64,000 nt of DNA from Archangium lipolyticum (GTDB lineage Bacteria; Myxococcota; Myxococcia; Myxococcales; Myxococcaceae): assembly GCF_024623785.1 (NCBI RefSeq), contig NZ_JANKBZ010000027.1:101443-165442 (forward strand), read 5' to 3'. A program made the translations under genes and the position numbers. Under the pieces are notes generated by a model, which saw nothing but the letters and a program-made list of their open reading frames with translations, was not told the DNA's origin and did no database searches. Below, in pieces: positions 28,421-37,173 of the stretch. Position 1 is the stretch's first letter, and every line of letters begins with the position of its first letter.

Positions 28421-28848
28421 GCCACTCCGAGCGAGTCGATTCCCCTCGGGCCCCCGAGCCGGTGGGCCTCTATCCCCATGCCCGGCGCGTGGGCAACCTG
28501 CTCTTCCTCTCCGGCGTGGGGCCACGCGAGCGCGGGAGCAAGAAGATCCCCGGCGTCGAGCTGGACGCTGCGGGCAACATCGTCTCGTACGACATCGAGA
28601 CGCAGTGCCACTCGGTGTTCCGCAACGTGCGCTACATCCTGGAGGAGGCGGGCTCCTCCTGGGACAGGTTGGTGGACGTGACGGTGTACCTCACGGACAT
28701 GAAGAAGGACTTCCCCACCTACAACCGGCTGTGGGCCGAGTACTTCAAGGACGTGCCCACGCCGCCGTGCCGGACGACACTCGGAATCACCGCGCTGCCC
28801 ACCCCCATCGCCATCGAGCTGAAGTGCGTGGCAACGATTGGAGACTGA
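28417..28848 (+). CDS. 2-aminomuconate deaminase (RidA family)
   Basis: 143 residues of the YjgF/YER057c/UK114 (RidA) fold. Family hallmarks: NLLFLSGVGPRE, DIETQCHSVFRNVRYILEEAGSSWDRLVDVTVYLTDM, FPTYNRLWAEYF, and PPCRTTLGITALPTPIAIELKC (with the conserved Arg). Length and position match AmnD/NbaF enzymes, which release ammonia from 2-aminomuconate to give 2-oxo-3-hexenedioate. Placement between the dehydrogenase (4-base overlap) and the dioxygenase supports this over a generic RidA role. Confidence 0.88.
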   Translation: MSHSERVDSPRAPEPVGLYPHARRVGNLLFLSGVGPRERGSKKIPGVELDAAGNIVSYDIETQCHSVFRNVRYILEEAGSSWDRLVDVTVYLTDMKKDFPTYNRLWAEYFKDVPTPPCRTTLGITALPTPIAIELKCVATIGD

Positions 28849-28849
28849 G

Positions 28850-29368
28850 ATGTTGCGACCCCTCGACTTCAAGAAGTGGATCGACGAGCACCGTCACCTG
28901 CTGAAGCCGCCCGTGGGCAATCAGCTGGTGTGGGAGGACCGGGAGTTCATCGTGATGGTGGTGGGCGGGCCCAACTCGCGCACGGACTTCCACATCGACG
29001 AGAGCGAGGAGTTCTTCTACCAGGTGGAGGGGGACATCACCCTGCGCGTCATCGAGGACGGCAAGCCCCAGGACATCCCCATCCGCCAGGGGGAGATCTT
29101 CCTGCTGCCCTCCAAGGTGCCGCACTCGCCGCAGAGGCCGGCGGGGACGGTGGGCCTGGTCATCGAGCGCAAGCGGCGGCCGGGAGAGCTGGACGGGTTC
29201 GCGTGGTTCTGCCCCCGGTGCGACACGAAGCTGTATGACGAGTACCTGCAGGTCACCAACATCGTCACGCAACTGCCACCCGTGTTCGAGCGCTTCTATG
29301 GCAATCCGGAGCACTGCACCTGCAAGCAGTGCGGCTTCCAGATGACGCGGGAGAAGCGCGCGTCGTGA
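28850..29368 (+). CDS. 3-hydroxyanthranilate 3,4-dioxygenase
   Basis: 172 residues, the size of the bacterial enzyme. The cupin iron ligands are His48 (TDFHIDESEE), Glu54 and His92 (KVPHSPQRP). The C-terminal rubredoxin-like second iron site has Cys121/Cys124 (CPRC) and Cys158/Cys161 (CKQC), as in the characterised bacterial enzyme. It opens the ring of 3-hydroxyanthranilate to 2-amino-3-carboxymuconate semialdehyde. ATG 28850 follows GGAG by six bases; the next gene overlaps it by 4 (GTGA). Confidence 0.96.
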   Translation: MLRPLDFKKWIDEHRHLLKPPVGNQLVWEDREFIVMVVGGPNSRTDFHIDESEEFFYQVEGDITLRVIEDGKPQDIPIRQGEIFLLPSKVPHSPQRPAGTVGLVIERKRRPGELDGFAWFCPRCDTKLYDEYLQVTNIVTQLPPVFERFYGNPEHCTCKQCGFQMTREKRAS

Positions 29369-30378
29369 AGATCGACATCCACACCCACCTGCTGCCGCCC
29401 GAGCTGCCCCGCTTCGCCGAGCGCTACGGGTACGGTGGCTTCATGACGCTGGACCACCACGCTCCGTGCCGGGCGCGCATGGTTCGGGATGACGGGAAGT
29501 TCTTCCGCGAAGTCGAGAGCAACTGTTGGGACCCCGTGAAGCGCATCGAGGAGTGTGATGCGTGCGGAGTCACCGTGCAGGTGCTGTCCACCGTGCCGGT
29601 GATGTTCAGCTACTGGGCGAAGCCGGAGCACGGGCTGGACGTGTCGCGCTTCCTCAACGACCAGCTGGCCTCGGTGGTGAAGGCGCACCCGAAGCGCTTC
29701 GTGGGCCTGGGCACGGTGCCCCTGCAGTCCCCGGCGCTCGCCGTGCGCGAGCTGGAGCGCTGCGTGCGCGAGCTGGGGATGGCGGGCGTGCAGGTGGGCT
29801 CGCACGTCAACGGCCTCAACCTGGGCGAGCCGGAGCTGTTCCCCTTCTTCGAGGCCGCCGCCGAGCTGGGCGCCGCCATCTTCGTCCACCCCTGGGACAT
29901 GCTGGGCGAGGCGCGGATGAAGAAGTACTGGATGCCCTGGCTCGTGGGCATGCCCGCGGAGGTGGCCCTGGCCCTCTGCTCGCTCCTCTTCTCGGGCACG
30001 CTGGAGAAGCTGCCGAAGCTGCGGCTGGCCTTCGCGCACGGCGGCGGCGCCTTCCCGGGCACCTTCGGCCGTATCGAGCACGGCTTCCAGGTGCGGCCGG
30101 ACCTGGTGGCCGTGGACAACCCGGTTTCACCGCGCGAGTACCTGGGCCGCTTCTGGGTGGACTCGCTGGTGCACGACCCGGACATGCTGCGCTTCATCGT
30201 CCGGCTGTTCGGCCCGGAGAAGGTGGCCCTGGGCAGTGACTATCCCTTCCCCCTGGGTGAGGATCGGCCGGGGGCGCTGGTGGAGTCTCTCGTGGACTTC
30301 GATGCCCCCACGCGCGAACGTTTGTTGTGGCGTAACGCGCTCGAGTGGCTCGGGCGCTCGGCCGAGGAGTTCAAGTAG
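29365..30378 (+). CDS. 2-amino-3-carboxymuconate-6-semialdehyde decarboxylase (ACMSD)
   Basis: 337-residue amidohydrolase-family decarboxylase, from a GTG start overlapping the dioxygenase stop. Zinc ligands His6 and His8 (KIDIHTHLLPPE), a central His in FVHPWDM, a catalytic His in FAHGGGAFPGTFGR, and Asp in LGSDYPFPLGE are all present. It diverts ACMS from spontaneous quinolinate formation to 2-aminomuconate semialdehyde, the substrate of the operon's first enzyme. It ends exactly where the kynureninase gene starts. Confidence 0.95.
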   Translation: MKIDIHTHLLPPELPRFAERYGYGGFMTLDHHAPCRARMVRDDGKFFREVESNCWDPVKRIEECDACGVTVQVLSTVPVMFSYWAKPEHGLDVSRFLNDQLASVVKAHPKRFVGLGTVPLQSPALAVRELERCVRELGMAGVQVGSHVNGLNLGEPELFPFFEAAAELGAAIFVHPWDMLGEARMKKYWMPWLVGMPAEVALALCSLLFSGTLEKLPKLRLAFAHGGGAFPGTFGRIEHGFQVRPDLVAVDNPVSPREYLGRFWVDSLVHDPDMLRFIVRLFGPEKVALGSDYPFPLGEDRPGALVESLVDFDAPTRERLLWRNALEWLGRSAEEFK

Positions 30379-31671
30379 ATGGGCAGTCAGGCGGTGCGTT
30401 TCGAGGCCAGTGAGGAGTTCGCCCGGCGGATGGATTCGGAGGATCCGCTGCGCCACTTCCGTGAGGAGTTCATCTTCCCCGACCCCAAGAGTGACGAGCC
30501 CGTCATGTACCTGGTGGGCAACTCGTTGGGGCTCCAGCCGCGCAAGGCGAAGACCTACGTGCTGGAGGCGTTGGAGGATTGGGCGAAGCTGGGCGTGGAG
30601 GGCCACTTCACCGGCTCCCGTCCGTGGATGCCCTACCACGAGACGCTGACCGAGCAGACGGCCCGGCTGGTGGGCGCCCATCCCATCGAAGTGGTGGTGA
30701 TGAACACCCTCACGGTGAACCTGCACCTGATGATGGTGTCCTTCTACCGGCCCACGCGCGAGCGCCCGAAGATCCTCATGGAGGCGGGGGCGTTCCCATC
30801 GGACCAGTACGCGGTGGCCTCGCAGGTGCGCTTCCACGGCTACGACCCGGAGCGCGACATCATCCGCCTCGTGCCGCGCCCGGGCGAGGAGACGCTGCGC
30901 CACGAGGACATCCTGGAGACGATCGAGCGGCACGGGAAGGAGATCGCCCTGGTGCTGCTGGGCAACGTGAACTACCTCACCGGCCAGGCGTTCGACATGG
31001 CGGCCATCACCCGGGCGGCGCACAAGCAGGGCTGCCGGGTGGGCTTCGACCTGGCGCACGCGGCTGGCAACCTGCGGCTCTCGCTGCACGACGACGGGCC
31101 GGACTTCGCCGTGTGGTGCTCGTACAAGTACCTCAACGGGGGCCCGGGCACGCTCGGCGGCGTCTTCGTCCACGAGCGCCACGCCCGTGACAAGACCCTT
31201 CCCCGCTTCGAGGGCTGGTGGGGCCACGACAAGCAGACGCGCTTCCAGATGGGGCCGGACTTCGAGCCGACTCCGGGCGCCGAGGGCTGGCTGCTGTCCA
31301 ACTCGCCCATCCTCCAGCTCTCCGCGCTGCGCGCGTCCATGGAGCTCTTCGACCGCGCGACGATGCCGGCCCTGCGCCAGAAGAGCGAGCTGCTCACCGG
31401 CTATCTGGAGTTCCTGTTGGACAGGCTCCCGCCCGGCTTCGTGACCGTGCTCACCCCGAGAGACCCCAAGCAGCGCGGGGTACAACTCTCGCTGCGCTTC
31501 CGCAAGGATCCGCGGAAAATGTTGGAGAGACTGAACAGCGCGGGTGTCTTCTGCGACTTCCGTTCACCGGATGTCATCCGTGCCGCACCGGCCCCCCTCT
31601 ACGTCAGCTTCCATGACGTATACCGGTTCGTGGGGGTTCTCGAACGGCATGCAAGAGATTCAGCGGACTGA
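30379..31671 (+). CDS. kynU: Kynureninase
   Basis: 430-residue PLP-dependent hydrolase (fold type I). The Schiff-base lysine is Lys250 (VWCSYKYLNGGPG), and PLP contacts include the FDLAHAAGN Asp. The conserved N-terminal YLVGNSLGLQPRKAKTYVLEALEDW and WWGHDKQTRFQM are typical of KynU. It cleaves 3-hydroxykynurenine to 3-hydroxyanthranilate and alanine. Zero-base spacing from the ACMSD gene; the next gene starts 23 bases inside it. Confidence 0.96.
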   Translation: MGSQAVRFEASEEFARRMDSEDPLRHFREEFIFPDPKSDEPVMYLVGNSLGLQPRKAKTYVLEALEDWAKLGVEGHFTGSRPWMPYHETLTEQTARLVGAHPIEVVVMNTLTVNLHLMMVSFYRPTRERPKILMEAGAFPSDQYAVASQVRFHGYDPERDIIRLVPRPGEETLRHEDILETIERHGKEIALVLLGNVNYLTGQAFDMAAITRAAHKQGCRVGFDLAHAAGNLRLSLHDDGPDFAVWCSYKYLNGGPGTLGGVFVHERHARDKTLPRFEGWWGHDKQTRFQMGPDFEPTPGAEGWLLSNSPILQLSALRASMELFDRATMPALRQKSELLTGYLEFLLDRLPPGFVTVLTPRDPKQRGVQLSLRFRKDPRKMLERLNSAGVFCDFRSPDVIRAAPAPLYVSFHDVYRFVGVLERHARDSAD

Positions 31672-33526
31672 GCGCGTGACGGTGGTGGGAGCGGGTCTGG
31701 TGGGCTCGCTCCTGTCGATGTACCTGGCGAGGCGAGGTTTCCAGGTGGAGGTCCTGGAGCGTCGCCCGGACATGCGGCGCGAGGAGATTGGCGCGGGCCG
31801 TTCCATCAACCTCGCCATCTCCACCCGGGGGCTGCACGCCCTGCGGCAGGTGGGGTTGGAGGCGGAGGCGCTGAGCCACGCCATCCCCATGCGCGGGCGG
31901 ATGATTCATCACGCCACGGGGGCGCTGGCCTTCCAGGCGTACGGGAAGGACGATTCACAGCACATCAACAGCCTCTCGCGCGCGTGGCTCAACAAGAGCC
32001 TGATGACGCACGCGGAGGCCACGGGCCAGGTGCGCATCCAGTTCAAGCAGCGCGTGCAGCACGTGGATGCCGAGCGGGGCCTGCTTGAGGTGCTGGACGA
32101 GGAGAGCGGTGCCGTGCGCGAGGTGCGCTCTCCCGTGGTGTTCGGTACGGATGGCGCGGGCTCGGCGGTGCGGCGCGAGCTGGTGTTGCGGCCGGACCAC
32201 GGCTCGACGCAGGAGCACCTGAGCCACGGCTACAAGGAGCTGACGATTCCCGCGGGTCCGGGCGGCGCCTTCCAGATGGAGAAGCACGCGCTGCACATCT
32301 GGCCCCGGGGCTCGTACATGTTGATTGCGCTGCCGAACGAGGACGGCAGCTTCACCTGCACGCTCTTCCTGCCCTTCCAGGGGCCGGTGAGCTTCGAGTC
32401 ATTGGACTCGCCCGAGCGCGTGGTGACCTTCTTCCAGGAGCATTTCCCGGACGCCCTGGCGCTGATTCCGGACCTGGTGCACGACTTCTTCCACCATCCC
32501 ACGGGGACGATGGTGACGGTGAAGAGCGCCCCGTGGCACGTGGGGGGGAGGACGCTGCTGCTGGGCGACGCGGCGCACGCCATCGTGCCGTTCTTCGGGC
32601 AGGGGATGAACTGCGGCTTCGAGGACTGCGTGGTGCTGGACGAGTGCCTCGGGCGGCACGAGCGGTGGGAGGACGCCTTCGAGGACTTCTTCCAACTGCG
32701 CAAGCCGCACGCGGATGCGATCGCGGACATGGCGGTGGAGAACTTCGTGGAGATGCGGGACAGGACGGCGGATCCGCGCTTCCTGGTGGAGAAGGCGGTG
32801 GAGAAGGCGTTGCTCAACGCCTTCCCGGGCGAGTTCCTGAGCCGTTACACGCTGGTGAGCTTCAGCCGGGTGCCGTACCGTCTGGCGTACGAGGTGGGCG
32901 CCATCGCGGGCGGAATCGTCGCCGAGCTGAGCGAGGGCCTCACCCGTGCGGAGGACGTGGACCTGGACCGGGCCCGCACGCTCATCCACGAGCGGCTGGT
33001 GCCCTTCGTGAAGGAGCATTCGGATGGATTTCGGCTTGAAGGGTCGGCGGGCACTGGTGATGGGAGCCTCCAGCGGGCTGGGGTACGCCATCGCCGAGCA
33101 GCTGGTGAAGGAAGGGGCGAGGGTGGCCATCTGCTCGCGCAGCGAGGAGCGGATCCGCGAGGCGGCGAAGCGGATGGGCGCCTCGCTGGGGGTGGCGGCG
33201 GACACGACGAAGCCGGGCGCGACGAAGGCGCTGGTGGAGAAGGTGGTGGGGGAGCTGGGGGGCGTGGACGTGCTCGTGGTGAACACGGGCGGGCCGCCGA
33301 AGGGGAGCATCGAGAAGATTTCAGCCGAGCAGTGGCAGGAGGGCTTCCAGAGCCTGTGGATGAGCGTGGTGGAGGGGCTGCAGGCGACGCTGCCGGGGAT
33401 GAAGGAGAGACACTGGGGACGAATCATCCTGGTGACATCGGTGGCGGCGCGCGAGGCGATGCCGCAGTTGACGATCTCCAACGGCTTGCGAGCGGGGTTG
33501 ATGGGACTGGTGAAGACCGTCAGTAA
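31649..33526 (+). CDS. kmo: Kynurenine 3-monooxygenase with run-on C-terminus
   Basis: FAD-dependent hydroxylase acting on kynurenine. FAD motifs: VTVVGAGLVGSLLSMYLARRG near residue 10, and LLLGDAAHAIVPFFGQGMNCGFED near residue 305. The recognisable enzyme spans about 458 residues (to ~33024), the normal length. The frame has no stop there: it continues 502 bases inside the SDR gene as a Gly/Arg/Ala-rich tail that reads like an out-of-frame SDR translation. A TGA at 33037-33039 in another frame would restore a normal end, so a small indel or a lost stop is likely. The core looks functional. Start ATG 31649 overlaps kynU. Confidence 0.9.
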   Translation: MQEIQRTERVTVVGAGLVGSLLSMYLARRGFQVEVLERRPDMRREEIGAGRSINLAISTRGLHALRQVGLEAEALSHAIPMRGRMIHHATGALAFQAYGKDDSQHINSLSRAWLNKSLMTHAEATGQVRIQFKQRVQHVDAERGLLEVLDEESGAVREVRSPVVFGTDGAGSAVRRELVLRPDHGSTQEHLSHGYKELTIPAGPGGAFQMEKHALHIWPRGSYMLIALPNEDGSFTCTLFLPFQGPVSFESLDSPERVVTFFQEHFPDALALIPDLVHDFFHHPTGTMVTVKSAPWHVGGRTLLLGDAAHAIVPFFGQGMNCGFEDCVVLDECLGRHERWEDAFEDFFQLRKPHADAIADMAVENFVEMRDRTADPRFLVEKAVEKALLNAFPGEFLSRYTLVSFSRVPYRLAYEVGAIAGGIVAELSEGLTRAEDVDLDRARTLIHERLVPFVKEHSDGFRLEGSAGTGDGSLQRAGVRHRRAAGEGRGEGGHLLAQRGADPRGGEADGRLAGGGGGHDEAGRDEGAGGEGGGGAGGRGRARGEHGRAAEGEHREDFSRAVAGGLPEPVDERGGGAAGDAAGDEGETLGTNHPGDIGGGARGDAAVDDLQRLASGVDGTGEDRQ

Positions 33527-33761
33527 CGAGGTGGCGGAGCACGGCGTCACCATCAACGGGGTGCAGCCGGGCTACCATGCGACGGAGCGCCTCAAGGAGC
33601 TGGGAGTCCCCGAGGACAAGATCACCTCGGCGATTCCGGCGCGCCGGCTGGGCAAGCCGGAGGAGCTGGGAGCGCTGGTGACGTTCCTGGCATCGGAGCA
33701 GGCGGGCTACATCACAGGCCAGTCGATCGCGATCGACGGAGGCTGGATGCGAGGCTTCTGA
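33024..33761 (+). CDS. Atypical short-chain dehydrogenase/reductase
   Basis: 245 residues. The Rossmann fold has the coenzyme loop GASSGLGYAIAEQL and NTGGPPKG in place of the usual NNAG. The catalytic YxxxK is missing: the region reads SVAAREAMPQLTISNGLRAGLMGLVKT, with Ser-Asn-x-x-Arg at the Tyr/Lys positions. The C-terminus GQSIAIDGGWMRGF is normal. This NTGGPP subgroup is known among SDRs, and catalysis by it is uncertain. Last gene of the kynurenine operon; its role in the pathway is unknown. Confidence 0.85.
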   Translation: MDFGLKGRRALVMGASSGLGYAIAEQLVKEGARVAICSRSEERIREAAKRMGASLGVAADTTKPGATKALVEKVVGELGGVDVLVVNTGGPPKGSIEKISAEQWQEGFQSLWMSVVEGLQATLPGMKERHWGRIILVTSVAAREAMPQLTISNGLRAGLMGLVKTVSNEVAEHGVTINGVQPGYHATERLKELGVPEDKITSAIPARRLGKPEELGALVTFLASEQAGYITGQSIAIDGGWMRGF

Positions 33762-33772
33762 CATCGCATTCC

Positions 33773-33808
33773 CCCTCCCTCCCTCCCTCCCTCCTTCCCT
33801 CCCTCTCC
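33773..33808. repeat. (CCCT)n simple repeat
   Basis: About nine copies of CCCT/CTCC with two interruptions, directly after the SDR stop and running into the REP-like hairpin. Length variation by slippage is likely; it is intergenic. Confidence 0.8.
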
Positions 33809-33834
33809 CTCTGGGAGAGGGTCGGGGTGAGGGT
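33801..33834 (+). repeat. REP-like palindromic intergenic repeat, copy 1
   Basis: CCCTCTCCC/GGGAGAGGG hairpin followed by TCGGGGTGAGGGTA. A second copy with one loop change lies at 36415-36449. It sits between the convergent SDR and hydrolase genes and may act as terminator or mRNA 3' end. Similar REP-type elements are widespread in high-GC Gram-negatives. Confidence 0.75.
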
Positions 33835-33861
33835 ATACGCCCTCGTGAGGATGCCCGTGCC

Positions 33862-34668
33862 TCACATCAGTGAATCCACCGCCTCGACGACCCGTGACCA
33901 CTCCTTCGCACGCGGGTCGATGACCTCGAAGTGCTCGGCGCCCGGCAGGCTCACGAGCCGTACACTATCCCCGAGCTTCGTGGCGCGAGCGTGGTACTCG
34001 GTACTCAGGGTGAGCGGGACGGTGGAGTCCTCTTCCCCATGCACCAGGACCTGCCTCACGCCGAGGGGCAGGAGCGAGGCGGGAGACGCGAGCGCATAGC
34101 GTTCAGGCACCTGCGCGGGCGTGCCCCCGAGGAATGCCTCGACAATCCCATCCCCGAGGTTCAGCGCGTGAGCGCGCTCCAGATCCACCACACCCGCGAG
34201 TGACACGGCGCCTCGCGGAACGAAGGGCTTCCCGGTGTGCAGCGGCTGCCCGGGCTCCAACCGCCCACGGCCCGCGAGCCAGAGGGCCAGGTGCCCTCCG
34301 GCCGAGTGCCCCAGGGTGACCACGCGCCCGAGGTCCAACGGGTAGCGGTCCGCCAGGGTGCGGAGGAAATCCATCCCCTGCGCGACATCCTCGAAGGTGC
34401 CGGTCCAGCCGCCGCCGGGGTGGCCGACGCGCCGGTACTCGAGGCTCCAGGTGGCCTGGCCCCGTTGAGTGAGAGCCGCGCACAGGTGTCCCACATGCTC
34501 GAGGTCATACCGAGCGCGCCAGAAGCCGCCATGCACCACGACGACGACCGGATGGGGGCCCTGGCCGCGAGGCAGGCGCAGGTCCCCGAACTGGTGGGGG
34601 TCGGTGCCATAGGGAATCCGTGCGTCGGCGGGCGGCGCGGGCGTCTCGAGCATCCAGGGGTGGCTCAT
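33862..34668 (-). CDS. Alpha/beta hydrolase, candidate kynurenine formamidase
   Basis: 268 residues. The oxyanion motif HGGFWR near residue 47 matches the HGGYW signature of eukaryotic-type arylformamidases and related esterases. The nucleophile is in [15 protein letters not shown], the acid in [10 protein letters not shown], and the His in [12 protein letters not shown]. Convergent with the kynurenine operon and with a type of formamidase known in animals and some bacteria, it is the best local candidate for N-formylkynurenine hydrolysis, which the operon lacks. A general esterase role is equally possible on sequence alone. Confidence 0.72.
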   Translation of the reverse strand: MSHPWMLETPAPPADARIPYGTDPHQFGDLRLPRGQGPHPVVVVVHGGFWRARYDLEHVGHLCAALTQRGQATWSLEYRRVGHPGGGWTGTFEDVAQGMDFLRTLADRYPLDLGRVVTLGHSAGGHLALWLAGRGRLEPGQPLHTGKPFVPRGAVSLAGVVDLERAHALNLGDGIVEAFLGGTPAQVPERYALASPASLLPLGVRQVLVHGEEDSTVPLTLSTEYHARATKLGDSVRLVSLPGAEHFEVIDPRAKEWSRVVEAVDSLM

Positions 34669-34809
34669 GGGGGCGATGATGGGCCGGAGACGGCGGATGC
34701 ATCAACAGTGTCACGCCGAGTGCGCGCACCCATGAAAATCATTCCCCCGAGCGAGGGCGCGGCGGTAGGAACGGGCGAGACACGAGGAAACGAAGCCGAG
34801 GGAGAAGAG

Positions 34810-36399
34810 ATGACCGAGCGCCAACTGTGGGAGCGCTACAAGAAGTACCTGTGCGGGGTGGAGAAGGTCGGGCTGACGCTCGACGTGTCGCGGATGAGCT
34901 TCGCCGACGATTTCATCGAGCGGATGCGCGGCCCCATGGAGAAGGCCTTCGATGCGATGGAGACCCTGGAGAAGGGAGCCATCGCGAATCCGGACGAGAA
35001 GCGGATGGTGGGGCACTACTGGCTGCGCGCTCCCGAGCGAGCTCCGGAGGCGGGCCTCGGGAAGGAGATTCAAGACACGGTGGCGGCCGTTCGCGGCTTC
35101 GCGGATGACGTGCACGCCGGCCGGGTGAAGCCTCCGAAGGCGGACCGCTTCACGCGGGTGCTGCTCGTGGGAATCGGTGGCTCGGCGCTGGGGCCGCAGC
35201 TGGTGGCGGACGCGCTCGGCACGGCGGCGGACCGGATGCAGGTGTTCTTCTTCGACAACACGGACCCGGACGGGATGGACCGGGTGCTGGCGCAGCTCGG
35301 GGACAGGCTCTCCGAGACGCTCACCGTGGTCATCAGCAAGTCGGGCGGTACGAAGGAGACGCGCAACGGCATGGTGGAGGCCGAGCGCGCGTACCAGCAG
35401 AAGGGGTTGGACTTCGGCAAGCACGCGGTGGCGGTGACGGGCGGGGGCAGCGAGCTGGACCGCTACGCGAAGAAGGGCGGCTGGCTGCGGGCGTTCCCCA
35501 TGTGGGACTGGGTTGGAGGACGCACCTCGGTGCTGTCGGCGGTGGGCCTGCTGCCGGCGAGGCTCCAGGGGCTGGACATCGACGGGATGCTGGCGGGCGC
35601 GCGTGACATGGACGAGGCGACGCGCCAGCGCGACCCGCTGCGCAACCCGGCCGCGCTGATGGCGCTCATGTGGTTCCACGCGGGCAACGGGCGTGGCCAG
35701 AAGGACATGGTCATCCTTCCGTACAAGGACCGGCTGATGCTGATGTCCAGGTACCTCCAGCAGCTGGTGATGGAGTCACTGGGCAAGGAGAAGGACCTGG
35801 ACGGCAAGGTGGTGAACCAGGGTATCGCCGTGTACGGCAACAAGGGCTCCACGGACCAGCATGCCTACGTGCAGCAGCTGCGCGAGGGCGTGAACAACTT
35901 CTTCGTCACCTTCCTGGAGGTGTTGAAGGACCGCGGGGGCACGTCGATGCAGGTGGAGCCGGACATCACGAGCGGGGACTACCTGCTGGGCTTCTTCCTG
36001 GGGACGCGGCGGGCGCTGTTCGAGAAGGGCCGCGAGTCGATGACGCTCACGGTGCCGGACGTGAGCGCGCGGACGGTGGGGGCGCTGATCGCCCTGTACG
36101 AGCGGGCAGTAGGCTTCTACGCGACACTGGTGAACATCAACGCGTACCACCAGCCGGGAGTGGAGGCGGGGAAGAAGGCGGCGGGCGTGGTGCTGGAGCT
36201 GCAGGGCAAGGCGCTGGCGAAGCTGCGCGGGGACAAGACGAAGGGCTACACCGCCGAGGATCTCGCGGTGGCGGTGGGGGCAGCGGACGAGGTGGAGACG
36301 GTGTTCAAGGTGCTGGAGCACCTGTCTGCGAACCCGGACCACGGCGTGAAGCGCGAGCCGGGAGCCACACGGTTCGACGCACGCTTCCGCGCGAGCTGA
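34810..36399 (+). CDS. pgi: Glucose-6-phosphate isomerase
   Basis: 529 residues. ATG 34810 follows GGAGAAGAG; in-frame upstream codons are not needed. Phosphate-binding [44 protein letters not shown] and the catalytic Glu/His/Lys regions ([34 protein letters not shown]) are all recognisable. Interconverts glucose-6-phosphate and fructose-6-phosphate. The sequence is of the atypical bacterial type, with low similarity to E. coli Pgi in the N-terminus. Monocistronic between a divergent hydrolase and a REP-like repeat. Confidence 0.95.
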   Translation: MTERQLWERYKKYLCGVEKVGLTLDVSRMSFADDFIERMRGPMEKAFDAMETLEKGAIANPDEKRMVGHYWLRAPERAPEAGLGKEIQDTVAAVRGFADDVHAGRVKPPKADRFTRVLLVGIGGSALGPQLVADALGTAADRMQVFFFDNTDPDGMDRVLAQLGDRLSETLTVVISKSGGTKETRNGMVEAERAYQQKGLDFGKHAVAVTGGGSELDRYAKKGGWLRAFPMWDWVGGRTSVLSAVGLLPARLQGLDIDGMLAGARDMDEATRQRDPLRNPAALMALMWFHAGNGRGQKDMVILPYKDRLMLMSRYLQQLVMESLGKEKDLDGKVVNQGIAVYGNKGSTDQHAYVQQLREGVNNFFVTFLEVLKDRGGTSMQVEPDITSGDYLLGFFLGTRRALFEKGRESMTLTVPDVSARTVGALIALYERAVGFYATLVNINAYHQPGVEAGKKAAGVVLELQGKALAKLRGDKTKGYTAEDLAVAVGAADEVETVFKVLEHLSANPDHGVKREPGATRFDARFRAS

Positions 36400-36414
36400 A
36401 ACGACAAACAAACT

Positions 36415-36449
36415 CCCTCTCCCTTCGGGAGAGGGTCGGGGTGAGGGTA
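36415..36449 (+). repeat. REP-like palindromic intergenic repeat, copy 2
   Basis: Same unit as 33801-33834 (CCCTCTCCCTTCGGGAGAGGG, then TCGGGGTGAGGGTA) with a TTC loop, 16 bases after the pgi stop. Probably the pgi transcript end. Confidence 0.75.
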
Positions 36450-36533
36450 GCTCGCATACACGGGTTGCGAGCCCCCGTCTCTGTTCAGTTCCCACCGTGC
36501 CAATGACTCACGGGCACGTCGTGTGGCGGGGCG

Positions 36534-36590
36534 GTGATTCACGGGTAATGGAGGAATGACTCCATAAAAAAGGGGATTCCCGTGAATCAC
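36534..36590 (+). promoter_or_regulatory. Nested hairpin covering the start of a receiver-only regulator
   Basis: A perfect 12-bp inverted repeat: GTGATTCACGGG (36534-36545) with CCCGTGAATCAC (36579-36590). The right arm contains the GTG start codon (36582) of the regulator. Between the arms is a second stem, ATGGAG (36548-36553) with CTCCAT (36560-36565), then AAAAAAGGGG, the ribosome site. If it forms in mRNA, the outer stem would hide the start codon while the purine tract sits in the loop. A DNA operator is the alternative. No other feature was seen in 36450-36581. Confidence 0.55.
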
Positions 36591-36983
36591 ACCGTGCTGC
36601 TCGTGGAAGACAGCAACACCATCCGGCACATCATCAAGATCTACTTGATGAAGCTGAAACTGGGATTCCTTGACGCGAGTGGGGGCGAGCAGGGGCTCCA
36701 GCTGCTGGAGACGAACCCGGTGCATCTCATCATCGCGGACGTGAACATGCCGGGCGGGATGGATGGCTTGGAGTTCGTGCGCCGGGTCCGCGCGAGTGAG
36801 CGGGAGCAGGTGCGCAAGGTGCCCATCGTGCTGCTCACGGGAGGCAAGGCGCCGGACCTCGAGACGAGGGCGCGCCAGGCCGGAGCCTCCGAGTTCGTGC
36901 GCAAACCCGTCTCCATCGAGGATCTCGCGACGGTGGTGCGGCGGCATCTCCCGCTTTCAGAGGATGCGAGTCTCGTCGCCTGA
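36582..36983 (+). CDS. Receiver-only response regulator, paralogue 1
   Basis: 133 residues, a single CheY-like domain from a GTG start. Acidic pocket EDS and the acceptor Asp in HLIIADVNMPGGMDG, Thr in VLLTGGKAP and Lys in EFVRKPVS are all present. A conserved N-terminal block SNTIRHIIKIYLMKLKLGFL is shared with the paralogue at 37576. No output domain, so it must act by protein contact. Its start codon lies in the inverted-repeat element described at 36534-36590. Confidence 0.93.
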   Translation: MNHTVLLVEDSNTIRHIIKIYLMKLKLGFLDASGGEQGLQLLETNPVHLIIADVNMPGGMDGLEFVRRVRASEREQVRKVPIVLLTGGKAPDLETRARQAGASEFVRKPVSIEDLATVVRRHLPLSEDASLVA

Positions 36984-37113
36984 CGCGACATCGGTGTCCG
37001 GCCTCCACGGGCTGGCGCGGACATGTGTCCGGACAGGTGTCCGGTCCCGTGCCATTCCGTCATGCGTGCCGCGGACAGCGGCGCACGCGCAACTCACGGA
37101 ATCTCCAGGGGTT

Positions 37114-37131
37114 CCCTCGAAATTTCGAGGG
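37114..37131. promoter_or_regulatory. 18-bp perfect palindrome
   Basis: CCCTCGAAATTTCGAGGG, with no loop, about 45 bases upstream of the sigma-54-like site. The loopless symmetry favours a dimeric DNA-binding protein site over a terminator. Confidence 0.45.
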
Positions 37132-37173
37132 TGTTTCCGCGGAGGGTCAAGGCTTCCAGGAGCGGGGGGCTGG

